From positions 1-13,451 of the forward strand of contig CALATK010000027.1 of the NCBI GenBank assembly GCA_937891805.1: a stretch of DNA of 13,451 bases, in the 5' to 3' direction. This document shows positions 5,360-13,396 of this stretch, piece after piece. Within the stretch, counting starts at the first letter, position 1, and every line of letters begins with the position of its first letter. The DNA comes from an uncultured Fibrobacter sp. (GTDB lineage: Bacteria > Fibrobacterota > Fibrobacteria > Fibrobacterales > Fibrobacteraceae). The notes below the pieces were generated by a model. It made no database searches. It worked only from the letters and a program-made list of their open reading frames with translations, and had not been told where the DNA came from. The translations under genes were made by a program, and so were the position numbers.

Positions 5360-6555
5360 ATAAAGTGCTAAAAGATTCCACTAAAAAAGTGCAATCGCTT
5401 CTTTTTGTAATGACGTCAATGGGTACTGGAGGAATTCAGACTGCTTTACGGAATTTAATTGCTGAGATTGCAACTTTGCCGCAATTTCATATAACCATAT
5501 TGTTGTTTGATAAGACAAATCTTAAGCCAGATGATTTCCCTTCAAATGTATCAATTGCTGATGCCGGGGAAATACCTCGAGTTATTGCGTTAAGTACAAG
5601 GCAAATTCTCAGCAAGTCTTTTTATTTGTTGATTAATCGTTTGATTGCAGGATTTTTGGCCAAATACGTTAGCCAAAAATATGCATATAAATTTTTATTT
5701 AGAAAAATAAAAATTGAACATTCGTGGGATGTCGCCATTTCATTTGCCCAAACGAGTGCGAAATCACTTTATGGAGGAATGAATGAATTTGTTTTGGATT
5801 GTGTTTGTGCAAATAAAAAAATAGCTTTTATTCATTGTGATTTTGTTGCAATGAATTTGAATAATGCTTATAGTCTAAATGTTTATAATAAATTTGACAG
5901 AATTGCATTGGTGTCTTTTAGTTTGAAAAACATGTTTGACAAAGCAATGCCCTCATTGAAAAATAAAACCTGTGTTGTTTATAATTGCCACGATTTTAAG
6001 AAAATAGGTAGCCTTTCGGAGGAAAATCCTGTAAATTATCAGACGGGATGTAAAAATTTTATTTCTGTATCTAGGATTAGTCCAGAAAAAGGTTTGTCTC
6101 GTGTATTGCCGGCGATAAGAAGATTGAAGGATGCTGGTTTTAAATTTGTTTGGACTATCGTTGGTGGTGGAAATAAAAAAAATGTAGTTGCTTTTAACAA
6201 AATGGTAAAACACTTGAATATTGAATCATTTGTTCATTGTGTTGGTAATCAAGATAATCCGTATAGGTATATGAAGAATGCTGATATGTTGTTGGTTCCG
6301 TCATATCACGAAGCGGCTCCTATGGTTTTCCAGGAAGCTGAGTTACTGCACTTGCCTGTTTTGTGTACAAGAACGTGTTCCGCCAACGAATTGGTAGAGG
6401 AACGCCAAATTGGAATGGTCTGTGATAATACGAGCCAAGCAATATATGAGAAGATGTTAAATGTTTTAGAAGGCAAAATTTTGGGGACTTTTAGTTTTTC
6501 TGAAATAATGTCGAATGATTTGGCAATAAAGCAATTTATTGATATTCTACAATGA
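5356..6555 (+). CDS. GT4 family glycosyltransferase (GT-B fold)
   Basis: Retaining GT-B glycosyltransferase of 399 residues that would add one sugar to the lipid-linked unit. The N-terminal domain shows MTSMGTGGIQTALRNL (residues 19-34), the usual glycine-rich acceptor-side loop. The C-terminal domain has SRISPEKG (239-246), VGGG (269-272), NPYRYMKNADMLLVPSYHEA (301-320) and the E-x7-E pair Glu319/Glu327, the donor-binding signature of family 4. The position VPSYHEAAPMV holds Ala-Ala where EGxP is commoner. Donor sugar unknown. Linked at both ends by 4-base ATGA overlaps to the preceding glycosyltransferase and the following polymerase, so translation is probably coupled. Confidence 0.9.
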   Translation: MNKVLKDSTKKVQSLLFVMTSMGTGGIQTALRNLIAEIATLPQFHITILLFDKTNLKPDDFPSNVSIADAGEIPRVIALSTRQILSKSFYLLINRLIAGFLAKYVSQKYAYKFLFRKIKIEHSWDVAISFAQTSAKSLYGGMNEFVLDCVCANKKIAFIHCDFVAMNLNNAYSLNVYNKFDRIALVSFSLKNMFDKAMPSLKNKTCVVYNCHDFKKIGSLSEENPVNYQTGCKNFISVSRISPEKGLSRVLPAIRRLKDAGFKFVWTIVGGGNKKNVVAFNKMVKHLNIESFVHCVGNQDNPYRYMKNADMLLVPSYHEAAPMVFQEAELLHLPVLCTRTCSANELVEERQIGMVCDNTSQAIYEKMLNVLEGKILGTFSFSEIMSNDLAIKQFIDILQ

Positions 6556-7853
6556 TTTGTCTATTGAATAACATTAATCGGAAACTTGATAATCCTTGGA
6601 TATACGGTATTATTGTATCCACGCTTATTCTTTTTGGAACGCATAATGGTTTGTTTTCTGTATTTGCCTTGTTTGTTTCATTTCTTTATATTTTGTTTGT
6701 AGGGGGAAGTAAAGAACTTGTTTTTCTCACATTCCTTTTTCCGTATGCGAGTATTTTTAAATATGTTGCGGGTAGCGGGTCTTTTTATACATATTTGATT
6801 TTGATATGTGTTGTGAAATTCTTGCTACAAGGGCTAAAAATATCAAAGGGAATGTATTTTTTTATTTCTTTAGTTGTTATTGAACAACTTGTTTTTTTTG
6901 ATGTGAATGTGCCAAGAACGATCAAATTGTGCGGTGGTTTGATTTTTGTTCTTTATGGATTGAATAAACTAAATGAAAAACAAAGTGAAGATTGCTTTAT
7001 AGCATTTGTTGTAAGTTTTTTCCTGTCTTCTTTTTATCCGCTACTTGATTCGGATTTTTTTCATATAAAAGAATATGTGCAAATGACTGCATTAGAAGGA
7101 ACTTTTGGAATCAACCAGATTTTTCGTTTTTCAGGATTGTGGCAAGATCCAAATTATTATTCCGTTAATTTGATGGTTGCCTTAACACTTATTGTAGTCT
7201 TGTTTTATAAGGAGCGAGTGAATTTTTTTACATTAATAGCGGTATTTGCTCTCTCGGGTTATTTCACCGTTTTGACTTATAGCAAATCATCTTTTTTAAT
7301 GTTTGCTTATCCAATTATTCTTTTGATTGGAACATGTATTACGAAAAAGAAAATGGGCGCTTTGTTTATTGTATCTGTGCTTGTCTTTGCTTCCATCATC
7401 TATATATGTTTAGGCAAAGCTGATTTTTTAGATATTGTTTTTAATAGACTTAGTAATTCTAGCGAATCAGGGGATCTTACAACGGGGCGTTGGGATATAT
7501 GGCTTAATTATTTTAGATTTTTTGATGAGAATATTATATTATTCTTTATTGGAAGTGGAATTTCGGCTAATTATGTTAACAATGCTGCTGCACACAATAC
7601 ATATATTGAATTCGTGTATTCGTGTGGCTTGCTAGGTTTATTATTGTTTTTATTCGCTATAAAAGAGATGTTTCAAAAAAACTGTTTATTGAAATTTCCG
7701 AGAAACTATATGAATCTTTCTGTAGTGATTTGTCTTGTGATTATGTATTTCTTTTTGAGTGAACTTTTTGCATATGATTTTACATGGCATCTTTTGCTTT
7801 CTGGGTTGGTGTTTAAAATGAATCTTAGCAATGGTGTTACAAATGATGTTTAG
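6552..7853 (+). CDS. Wzy-like O-antigen polymerase (O-antigen ligase superfamily)
   Basis: Integral membrane protein of 433 residues, rich in hydrophobic segments across its length (roughly ten to twelve helices), with a polar stretch around 290-345 that is probably the large periplasmic loop. FRFSGLWQDPNYYS (residues 191-204), TYSKSSFLMF (242-251), TGRWDIW (311-317) and AHNTYIEF (347-354) fit the Wzy/WaaL superfamily. In this cluster, with a flippase and an initiating transferase, polymerisation of flipped repeat units on the periplasmic side is the likely role; WaaL-type ligase function cannot be excluded by sequence. Among the most AT-rich parts of the window (about 22% GC at 6841-6900), with a T8 run near 6891. 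Overlaps the preceding gene by ATGA and the following one by up to 23 bases. Confidence 0.85.
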   Translation: MICLLNNINRKLDNPWIYGIIVSTLILFGTHNGLFSVFALFVSFLYILFVGGSKELVFLTFLFPYASIFKYVAGSGSFYTYLILICVVKFLLQGLKISKGMYFFISLVVIEQLVFFDVNVPRTIKLCGGLIFVLYGLNKLNEKQSEDCFIAFVVSFFLSSFYPLLDSDFFHIKEYVQMTALEGTFGINQIFRFSGLWQDPNYYSVNLMVALTLIVVLFYKERVNFFTLIAVFALSGYFTVLTYSKSSFLMFAYPIILLIGTCITKKKMGALFIVSVLVFASIIYICLGKADFLDIVFNRLSNSSESGDLTTGRWDIWLNYFRFFDENIILFFIGSGISANYVNNAAAHNTYIEFVYSCGLLGLLLFLFAIKEMFQKNCLLKFPRNYMNLSVVICLVIMYFFLSELFAYDFTWHLLLSGLVFKMNLSNGVTNDV

Positions 7854-8850
7854 TATTTGCATCCCTGTATATAATGCTGAAAAATTTTTAAATGATTGTG
7901 TTGACTCTGTTTTAAATCAGAGCTATCAATCGTTTGAAATAATTCTTGTTGATGATGGCTCCAAGGACGGAAGTTTTTCTATTTGTAACGCCTATGCTCA
8001 AATGGATAAACGGATTAGATGCTTTACAAAAAAGAATGAGGGACAGTTGGCTACGAGACTGTTTGCTTTTTCAAAAGCTTGTGGAAATGTGATTGTTTGC
8101 TTGGATTCTGACGATTATTTGGAAAGCAATGCTTTAGAGCTATTAAATAAATATTTTGTTGAGTTCAAATGTGATTGTATTTATTTTGGATGGCGTCGTT
8201 TTTCTGATACTGAAAAGTTAAAGCAAAAAAATACTTTTAAATTAGAGGTAATTGAAGACTGCCGTGAGAAATACATAAGAATATTTGAGGATTCAAATTG
8301 CAATTCGATGTCCCTTAAGGCTTTTAAAAAACAACTTTTGCCAAAGAGTGATTATTCCTTTTTTTATAAACTTCGAATGGCGGAAGATTTAGTACAAACT
8401 GTTGGAATTATAAAGAATAGCAAAAAAGTTGTGTTTGTTCCTGAAATATTATACAATTATAGAATAAATCCTAAAAGTGTTACGGAAAATGTTTGTGTGA
8501 ATAACTATGATGTTGATGATATTGCGAGAATGTTCGTTTATGATTTTTTGAAAAAAGAGAATGTTTTTTTTGATAAAGATTGGAGTCGGTACGGTTCTTT
8601 TTGCTGTGATTTGTTCTTTAATGATTTGATTAGGATTTCACATTTCCCAAATTCAATACAAGATCGAATCTTTTTGCTTAAGAAAAAAAGAGAATCGACT
8701 TATTACATCAAGTTTATTTCTCTTTATTCGCCGAGCCGATTTTTTAGAAAAATATGTATGCGTGTGTTTGACAAAAAAATCATGTTAGGTGTTTTGTTCT
8801 TGTCTGCGGGATTAAATCTACGAATGAAAATGAATAAATTCTTTCACTAA
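7831..8850 (+). CDS. GT2 family glycosyltransferase
   Basis: Predicted inverting family 2 glycosyltransferase of up to 339 residues. Motifs: FSICIPVYNAEKFL (residues 7-20), LVDDGSKDGS (39-48), LDSDDYLE (91-98, metal binding) and RMAEDLVQT (182-190, with the catalytic acid pair Glu185-Asp186). The region after about residue 205 varies in the family and may select the acceptor. Where the family often has NxGxSxARN, this protein has KNEGQLATR (68-76). The start is uncertain: ATG codons at 7831, 7843 and 7846 are in frame and none has a clear ribosome site; all lie inside the end of the polymerase gene, so translation may rely on coupling. 7843 or 7846 gives the more typical short N-terminus. Very AT-rich. 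Confidence 0.88.
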   Translation: MVLQMMFSICIPVYNAEKFLNDCVDSVLNQSYQSFEIILVDDGSKDGSFSICNAYAQMDKRIRCFTKKNEGQLATRLFAFSKACGNVIVCLDSDDYLESNALELLNKYFVEFKCDCIYFGWRRFSDTEKLKQKNTFKLEVIEDCREKYIRIFEDSNCNSMSLKAFKKQLLPKSDYSFFYKLRMAEDLVQTVGIIKNSKKVVFVPEILYNYRINPKSVTENVCVNNYDVDDIARMFVYDFLKKENVFFDKDWSRYGSFCCDLFFNDLIRISHFPNSIQDRIFLLKKKRESTYYIKFISLYSPSRFFRKICMRVFDKKIMLGVLFLSAGLNLRMKMNKFFH

Positions 8851-8860
8851 TAGGGGTGAT

Positions 8861-9946
8861 ATGCTAAGAGTAATTGCTTTTTATCTACCACAATTTTATC
8901 CCACCCCTGAAAACGATGAATGGTGGGAACCGGGCTTTACGGAATGGACGAATGTCGCACGAGCACGACCGTTGTTTAAAGGACACTACCAGCCTCGAAT
9001 TCCGCAAGAATTATCTTTTTATGATTTACGCGTTCCTGAAACACGTGAACGGCAGGCGGAACTGGCAAAGGAGGCTGGTATAGAGGGATTTTGCTATTGG
9101 CATTATTGGTTTGGCAATGGCAAACGTCTATTGGATCGTGTTTTTCGTGAAGTTGTTGAATCAGGGAAACCTGATTTCCCGTTCTGTCTTTGTTGGGCCA
9201 ATCATAGTTGGTATCAAAAAACATGGAAGCCGAATTCGCCAGATAAACTTCTTATTGAACAATTATATCCGGGTGTCGAAGATTATAAAGCGCATTTTTT
9301 TGAGATGCTGCCGGCATTTAAGGACAAAAGATATATTGTGGATTCGGAAGGTCGATTGATTTTTGGAATTTTTGACCCTGAACACTTTGAGGATTTCGAC
9401 ATATTTAAGGATGTATGGAATAATTTGGCAAAAGAAAATGGTTTAAAGGGTTTTTCTTTCTTTGCTTTTTCTTCTGGAAAAAGAAGACTCTGTGCGGCTC
9501 GTTCAAAAAAATATGATAAAATTGTTTATGAGGCATTAATAGATGCTTGTAAAAAATTTTATGCAGATAGATTTTCTTTTGAATGGTTTAAAAGGCATTT
9601 GTTGAAATTGCTACATAGACCGATTAAGATTGTAAATTATTCCAAATATGTAAGTTCTTCAATTAAACGATTTAGCGAACTGTATGATGTAATTCCATGT
9701 ATTGATCCCATGTTTGATCATTCTCCGCGTAGTAAAGGACTCGAAATTATTTTACATAATAATAATCCAGAGTTGTGGGGTAAATTATGCAAGGATGTGC
9801 GTAAAATAGTTGAGTCAAACTCAGAAAATCCTGATAATTTTGTATTCATTAAGGCTTGGAACGAATGGGGCGAAGGCAATTATATGGAACCCGATACCCG
9901 ATTCGGTAAGGCGTATATAGAAGAAGCTGGCAAGGCGTTTAAATAA
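8861..9946 (+). CDS. WbsX-like glycosyltransferase (GH99-like fold)
   Basis: 361 residues matching the WbsX family, found in O-antigen clusters and described as glycosyltransferase or GH99-like. Signatures in order: AFYLPQFYP (residues 6-14), WWEPGFTEWTNV (21-32), GFCYWHYWFGNGKRLLDR (76-93), CWANHSW (111-117), PMFDHSPR in the C-terminal third and KAWNEWGEGNYMEPD (331-345). The conserved Glu and Asp residues sit where GH99 has its active site; the actual reaction of WbsX proteins is not well established. AGGGGTG lies 4-5 bases before ATG 8861. GC content changes inside the gene: about 52% at 8941-9000, about 25-28% at 9541-9660, then about 47% at 9841-9900, compatible with mosaic origin or with conserved ends. 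One base separates it from the flippase gene. Confidence 0.88.
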   Translation: MLRVIAFYLPQFYPTPENDEWWEPGFTEWTNVARARPLFKGHYQPRIPQELSFYDLRVPETRERQAELAKEAGIEGFCYWHYWFGNGKRLLDRVFREVVESGKPDFPFCLCWANHSWYQKTWKPNSPDKLLIEQLYPGVEDYKAHFFEMLPAFKDKRYIVDSEGRLIFGIFDPEHFEDFDIFKDVWNNLAKENGLKGFSFFAFSSGKRRLCAARSKKYDKIVYEALIDACKKFYADRFSFEWFKRHLLKLLHRPIKIVNYSKYVSSSIKRFSELYDVIPCIDPMFDHSPRSKGLEIILHNNNPELWGKLCKDVRKIVESNSENPDNFVFIKAWNEWGEGNYMEPDTRFGKAYIEEAGKAFK

Positions 9947-9947
9947 A

Positions 9948-11495
9948 ATGGATAATTTAACGCATCTTCAAAACAACAAGCGTGTTGCAAAGAACACGAT
10001 GTTCTTGTATTTTAGGACATTGTTTGTTATGCTTGTTGGTCTCTACACAAGTCGTATTGTTTTACAAGTGTTGGGGGTTGAAAATTATGGAATCTATAAT
10101 GTTGTTGGCGGTTTTGTTTCAATGTTTGCTCTTCTTAGTGGGAGCCTTACTACTGCTAGTCATCGTTTTTTAGCATATGAATTGGGAAAAGATAATTCAA
10201 ATGTTCAAAAGATTTTTTCTTCTACGGTGTCAATTCACATCTTGCTCGCTTTGTTACTTTTTTTATTGCTTGAATGTGTAGGACTTCTTTTTTTAAATTA
10301 TAAAATTAATATTCCGCCTGCACGAATGCCGGCGGCCCATTGGGTTTTTCATTGCTCTGTGATAACATTTTGTATAAGTGTTGTTAGCGTTCCATATAAT
10401 GCAGCTATCGTTGCGTATGAAAAGATGTCTGCTTTTGCCTATGTGAGTATTTTTGAAGTTGTTGCAAAATTATTCGCTGTGTTTGCTCTTTATAAAATAC
10501 AGTATGATTCTTTGATATTGTATGCTTTTTTCTTGATGATAATTTCTGCTATACTGCGACTAATATATGGATGGTATTGTCATTCAAGATTTAAGGAATG
10601 TCGTTACAAATTCTTTATTGACAAAAAAACTTTTAAATCTTTGTTAAGTTTTTCTGGATGGAATTTTATAGGCTCTGCTGCAGGCGTGTTTAATAATCAA
10701 GGGATAAACATTCTAACGAATTTATTTTTTGGTGTAACATTAAATGCTGCTCGCGGTATTGCTGCGCAGGTGGATGGCGCTGTGAACTCGTTTATAAGCA
10801 ATTTTATGATGGCGCTAAATCCGCAAATAATTAAGGCGTTTGCATCTAAAAATTATGATTTACTTAACCGAATGATTATAACAGGTACAAAAGCTGGATT
10901 TTATCTTTTTGGCTTATTCTGTTTACCCATTTTTGTAAATACAGAATTTGTTTTAAAACTATGGTTGAAAGAAGTCCCTGAATATTCCGTTCTATTTGTA
11001 AGACTTGGCTTTGTCTTTATGCTATGCCAAAATTTTTCACAATGTCTTTATACGGCGATGCTTGCTACAGGGAATATAAAAAAATACCAAATTATTGTAG
11101 GTGGTTTATCTATAATGGCATTCCCTACTGCGTGGTTGTTTTTTGTATTGGGTTTGGGTGGTGAATGGGGATATGGAGCAATGATAATTTTTTCTGTGGT
11201 GTGCTTGATTGCTCGACTTCCTTTGCTGCAGAATATGATTCCTGGATTTACGGTAATTTCTTTTGTAAAAAATGCCATTTTACCCATTCTTTTCGTTACT
11301 GCACCTGTTGTAATCTTGTCATATTTGGTTCATTCTTTTGTTTTGGAACCGAATATTTTTAGCTTCTGTATTGAAATTGCTGTTGATATCTTTGTAAGTT
11401 TTTTTGCAATTTTTTTCATTGGGTTGTCTTCAATTGAGCGTAAAAATTTAATCGAGGTGATTAAAGGCCAAGTCCAAAGATTAAAAAACAGATAA
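9948..11495 (+). CDS. wzx: Wzx-like polysaccharide flippase
   Basis: Integral membrane transporter of 515 residues (MOP/MATE superfamily, usual length about 400-520) that moves the undecaprenyl-linked repeat unit from the cytoplasmic to the periplasmic face. About twelve to fourteen hydrophobic helices are visible. The N-terminus (NTMFLYFRTLFVMLVGLYTS then RIVLQVLGVENYGIYNVVGG) is typical of Wzx proteins of this subfamily, as is FSGWNFIGSAAGVFNNQGIN at the start of the second half and the following ARGIAAQVDGAVNSF. Substrate specificity is probably tuned to this cluster's repeat unit. It follows the WbsX-like gene by one base and precedes the acyltransferase by 24 bases. Presence of both Wzx and a Wzy-like protein indicates the Wzy-dependent assembly route rather than an ABC transporter route. 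Confidence 0.92.
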   Translation: MDNLTHLQNNKRVAKNTMFLYFRTLFVMLVGLYTSRIVLQVLGVENYGIYNVVGGFVSMFALLSGSLTTASHRFLAYELGKDNSNVQKIFSSTVSIHILLALLLFLLLECVGLLFLNYKINIPPARMPAAHWVFHCSVITFCISVVSVPYNAAIVAYEKMSAFAYVSIFEVVAKLFAVFALYKIQYDSLILYAFFLMIISAILRLIYGWYCHSRFKECRYKFFIDKKTFKSLLSFSGWNFIGSAAGVFNNQGINILTNLFFGVTLNAARGIAAQVDGAVNSFISNFMMALNPQIIKAFASKNYDLLNRMIITGTKAGFYLFGLFCLPIFVNTEFVLKLWLKEVPEYSVLFVRLGFVFMLCQNFSQCLYTAMLATGNIKKYQIIVGGLSIMAFPTAWLFFVLGLGGEWGYGAMIIFSVVCLIARLPLLQNMIPGFTVISFVKNAILPILFVTAPVVILSYLVHSFVLEPNIFSFCIEIAVDIFVSFFAIFFIGLSSIERKNLIEVIKGQVQRLKNR

Positions 11496-11519
11496 AGTTA
11501 ATTTATCATAGGAACTTAT

Positions 11520-12110
11520 ATGTTTTTTTTAAAAAAAATAATAATGAAAATATTGAATGGGATCCGTTTTCGTTTTTATAAGAAAAAATTGGGTGCATTT
11601 GATAAGAGATTCTTTATTGCCGAAAATGTTGAGGTGAATAATCCCCAATGTGTTTATCTTGGAAAAAATGTTTCCATTGGATCTAATACTTATTTGGGCC
11701 CTGTGACAAAATATGTAGGTATTGCTTACGATCCTAAAATCGTTATTGGTGAAGGGACTTGGGTTGGAAAGAATTGCAGTATTGCTGCAATCAAGAGGGT
11801 TGAAATTGGTAAGAATGTTTTATTTGCAGGACATGTCCATATAACTGACCATTCTCATGGATATGAAGATATTTCAAAGCCAATGAATGTTCAGCCATTG
11901 ATCTCTAAAGGCCCTGTAATAATTGAAGATGATTGTTGGCTTGGTTTTAGTTGTGAAATTTTAAGTGGGGTTCATATAGGAAAACACTGTGTCGTGGCTG
12001 CCCGAGCTGTAGTAACAAAAGACGTGCCGGCTTATAGTATTGTTGCGGGTAATCCGGCAAAAGTTATAAAGCGATATGATGAAGAAAGCGGCAAATGGGT
12101 TCGAGTATGA
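11520..12110 (+). CDS. Hexapeptide-repeat O-acyltransferase (likely acetyltransferase)
   Basis: 196-residue left-handed beta-helix acyltransferase of the LbetaH/maltose-acetyltransferase type, probably transferring acetyl from acetyl-CoA to a sugar hydroxyl or amine. Hexapeptide turns are seen in VYLGKNVSIGSNTYLG (45-60), VIGEGTWVGKNCSI (75-88), VEIGKNVLFAG (94-104) and VIIEDDCWLGFSCEIL (133-148). DHSHGYED (110-117) carries the usual catalytic histidine, and VAGNPAKVIK (175-184) is the family's C-terminal signature. AGGA lies 6 bases before ATG 11520. The reading frame opens with T8 followed directly by A8 (11523-11538); an in-frame ATG at 11544 lies just after it. Acceptor unknown. The stop overlaps the next start (ATGA at 12107-12110). 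Confidence 0.9.
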   Translation: MFFLKKIIMKILNGIRFRFYKKKLGAFDKRFFIAENVEVNNPQCVYLGKNVSIGSNTYLGPVTKYVGIAYDPKIVIGEGTWVGKNCSIAAIKRVEIGKNVLFAGHVHITDHSHGYEDISKPMNVQPLISKGPVIIEDDCWLGFSCEILSGVHIGKHCVVAARAVVTKDVPAYSIVAGNPAKVIKRYDEESGKWVRV

Positions 12111-13396
12111 AAAAGTATATTTTGATTTCTGACTTCTGTCTTACTGCGCGAAACCGAGGTACGGCGGCTTTGGGCTATGGTTCTTTGGCATTTTTACGTG
12201 AAAACGGATTTTTGAAAGATAATCAAGAAATTGCGTTTTATTCAGTCAGACGAAATCCTTTCAGCTGTTTTTTTTGTGGAAGAAAAAGAGAAATAGTCAA
12301 TATCCAAGGCCATCCCGTCACTTTTGCCCATTTTTTGGTAAATAGCTTTGAATATAAATTATGGGCTAAGTTAGGCTTCTCTCTGCCTTTTACAAGATGG
12401 GGACGTTTTGTAAGAAGTGTTGCTCTTGTGGCCGCGATTAATGGTGGCGACGGCTTTTCCGATATCTATGGCGAAAGACTTTGGAAATCTCGTCTTAAGG
12501 AAATTAAATTTGCGATGAAGAATAAGTCGCCGCTTATTTTGCTGCCTCAAACAATTGGTCCATTCAAAGACGCTAGAATTTTGGCAGAAGCCAAGCAGAT
12601 AATGGAATATGCCTCTGCCGTATATGTCCGTGATTCGAAATATACCAAGGAACTTGATAAAATGGGAATCAAGTACGAACTGACAAACGATTTGTCGGCG
12701 TATATGAAACCTGAGCCCTGGGATATTGATATCAAGCCGGGTTCTATCGGAATCAATGTGAGCGGTCTTGCGTATTCCAACAATTTCCGCGATCTTGCTG
12801 GGAAATTTGCTGCTTACCCAGAATTGATGACTAAATTGGTTCAGCATTTCCAGAAAAAAGGTAAAACAGTCTATCTTATTCCCCACGCATACGGCTATAA
12901 TAATCCAGAATGGGATAATGACGACATGATTTCTAGTCGGGAATTCTATAACTTGCTAGAGGATAAAACCAATGTCGTGCTGATTGACAAAGACTTGATT
13001 TCTCCACAAGTCAAATACGTGATTTCAAGGATGTCGTTCTTTATCGGCACCCGAATGCATGCCAATTTTGCGGCCATCTTTACCAAAGTCCCGGTATTTG
13101 GTTTGGCTTACAGTTTCAAGTTCCAGGGGGCTTTTGAAAATAATGGCATATACAATCGAACCGCAATGATAAACAATATCACCTCAGCCGATATCCCTGG
13201 GATTATTGACCAGATTGATAAAGCGTATGAAGAAGATGTTGTAAAAAAGATTTGTTCAACAGAAGACCCTAGAACACAGCGGAGAAAAGATCCTTATGGG
13301 GAAGAATTCCCTGCAGAAATAGAGAATCTTCACTTAACAAGCTCATATGGATTACCTAAAGACGAAAATTTTGAACGCGATTATGGGGAAAATTAA
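12107..13396 (+). CDS. Polysaccharide pyruvyl transferase family protein
   Basis: 429 residues of the pyruvyl transferase family (CsaB/WcaK-like, GT-B-like fold), which uses phosphoenolpyruvate to put a pyruvate ketal on a sugar and so adds a negative charge. Landmarks: ISDFCLTARNRGTAALGYGS (residues 7-26), INGGDGFSDIYG (111-122), LLPQTIGPF (145-153), VYVRDSKYT (172-180), INVSGL (216-221), LIPHAYG (257-263) and GTRMHANFAAIFTKVPVFGL (314-333). I chose ATG 12107, four codons inside the longest frame, because it makes the ATGA overlap used throughout this array and gives the family N-terminus. The polar tail after about residue 375 is longer than the core needs. G+C is higher in the second half (about 45% at 12661-12720). 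Last gene of the array; no terminator seen before the window ends. Confidence 0.9.
   Translation: MKKYILISDFCLTARNRGTAALGYGSLAFLRENGFLKDNQEIAFYSVRRNPFSCFFCGRKREIVNIQGHPVTFAHFLVNSFEYKLWAKLGFSLPFTRWGRFVRSVALVAAINGGDGFSDIYGERLWKSRLKEIKFAMKNKSPLILLPQTIGPFKDARILAEAKQIMEYASAVYVRDSKYTKELDKMGIKYELTNDLSAYMKPEPWDIDIKPGSIGINVSGLAYSNNFRDLAGKFAAYPELMTKLVQHFQKKGKTVYLIPHAYGYNNPEWDNDDMISSREFYNLLEDKTNVVLIDKDLISPQVKYVISRMSFFIGTRMHANFAAIFTKVPVFGLAYSFKFQGAFENNGIYNRTAMINNITSADIPGIIDQIDKAYEEDVVKKICSTEDPRTQRRKDPYGEEFPAEIENLHLTSSYGLPKDENFERDYGEN

Noticed and set aside
12095..12106. Upstream ATG start for the pyruvyl transferase
   Set aside because: It would add only MGSS; the ATG at 12107 forms the ATGA overlap seen at other joints and fits the family N-terminus.
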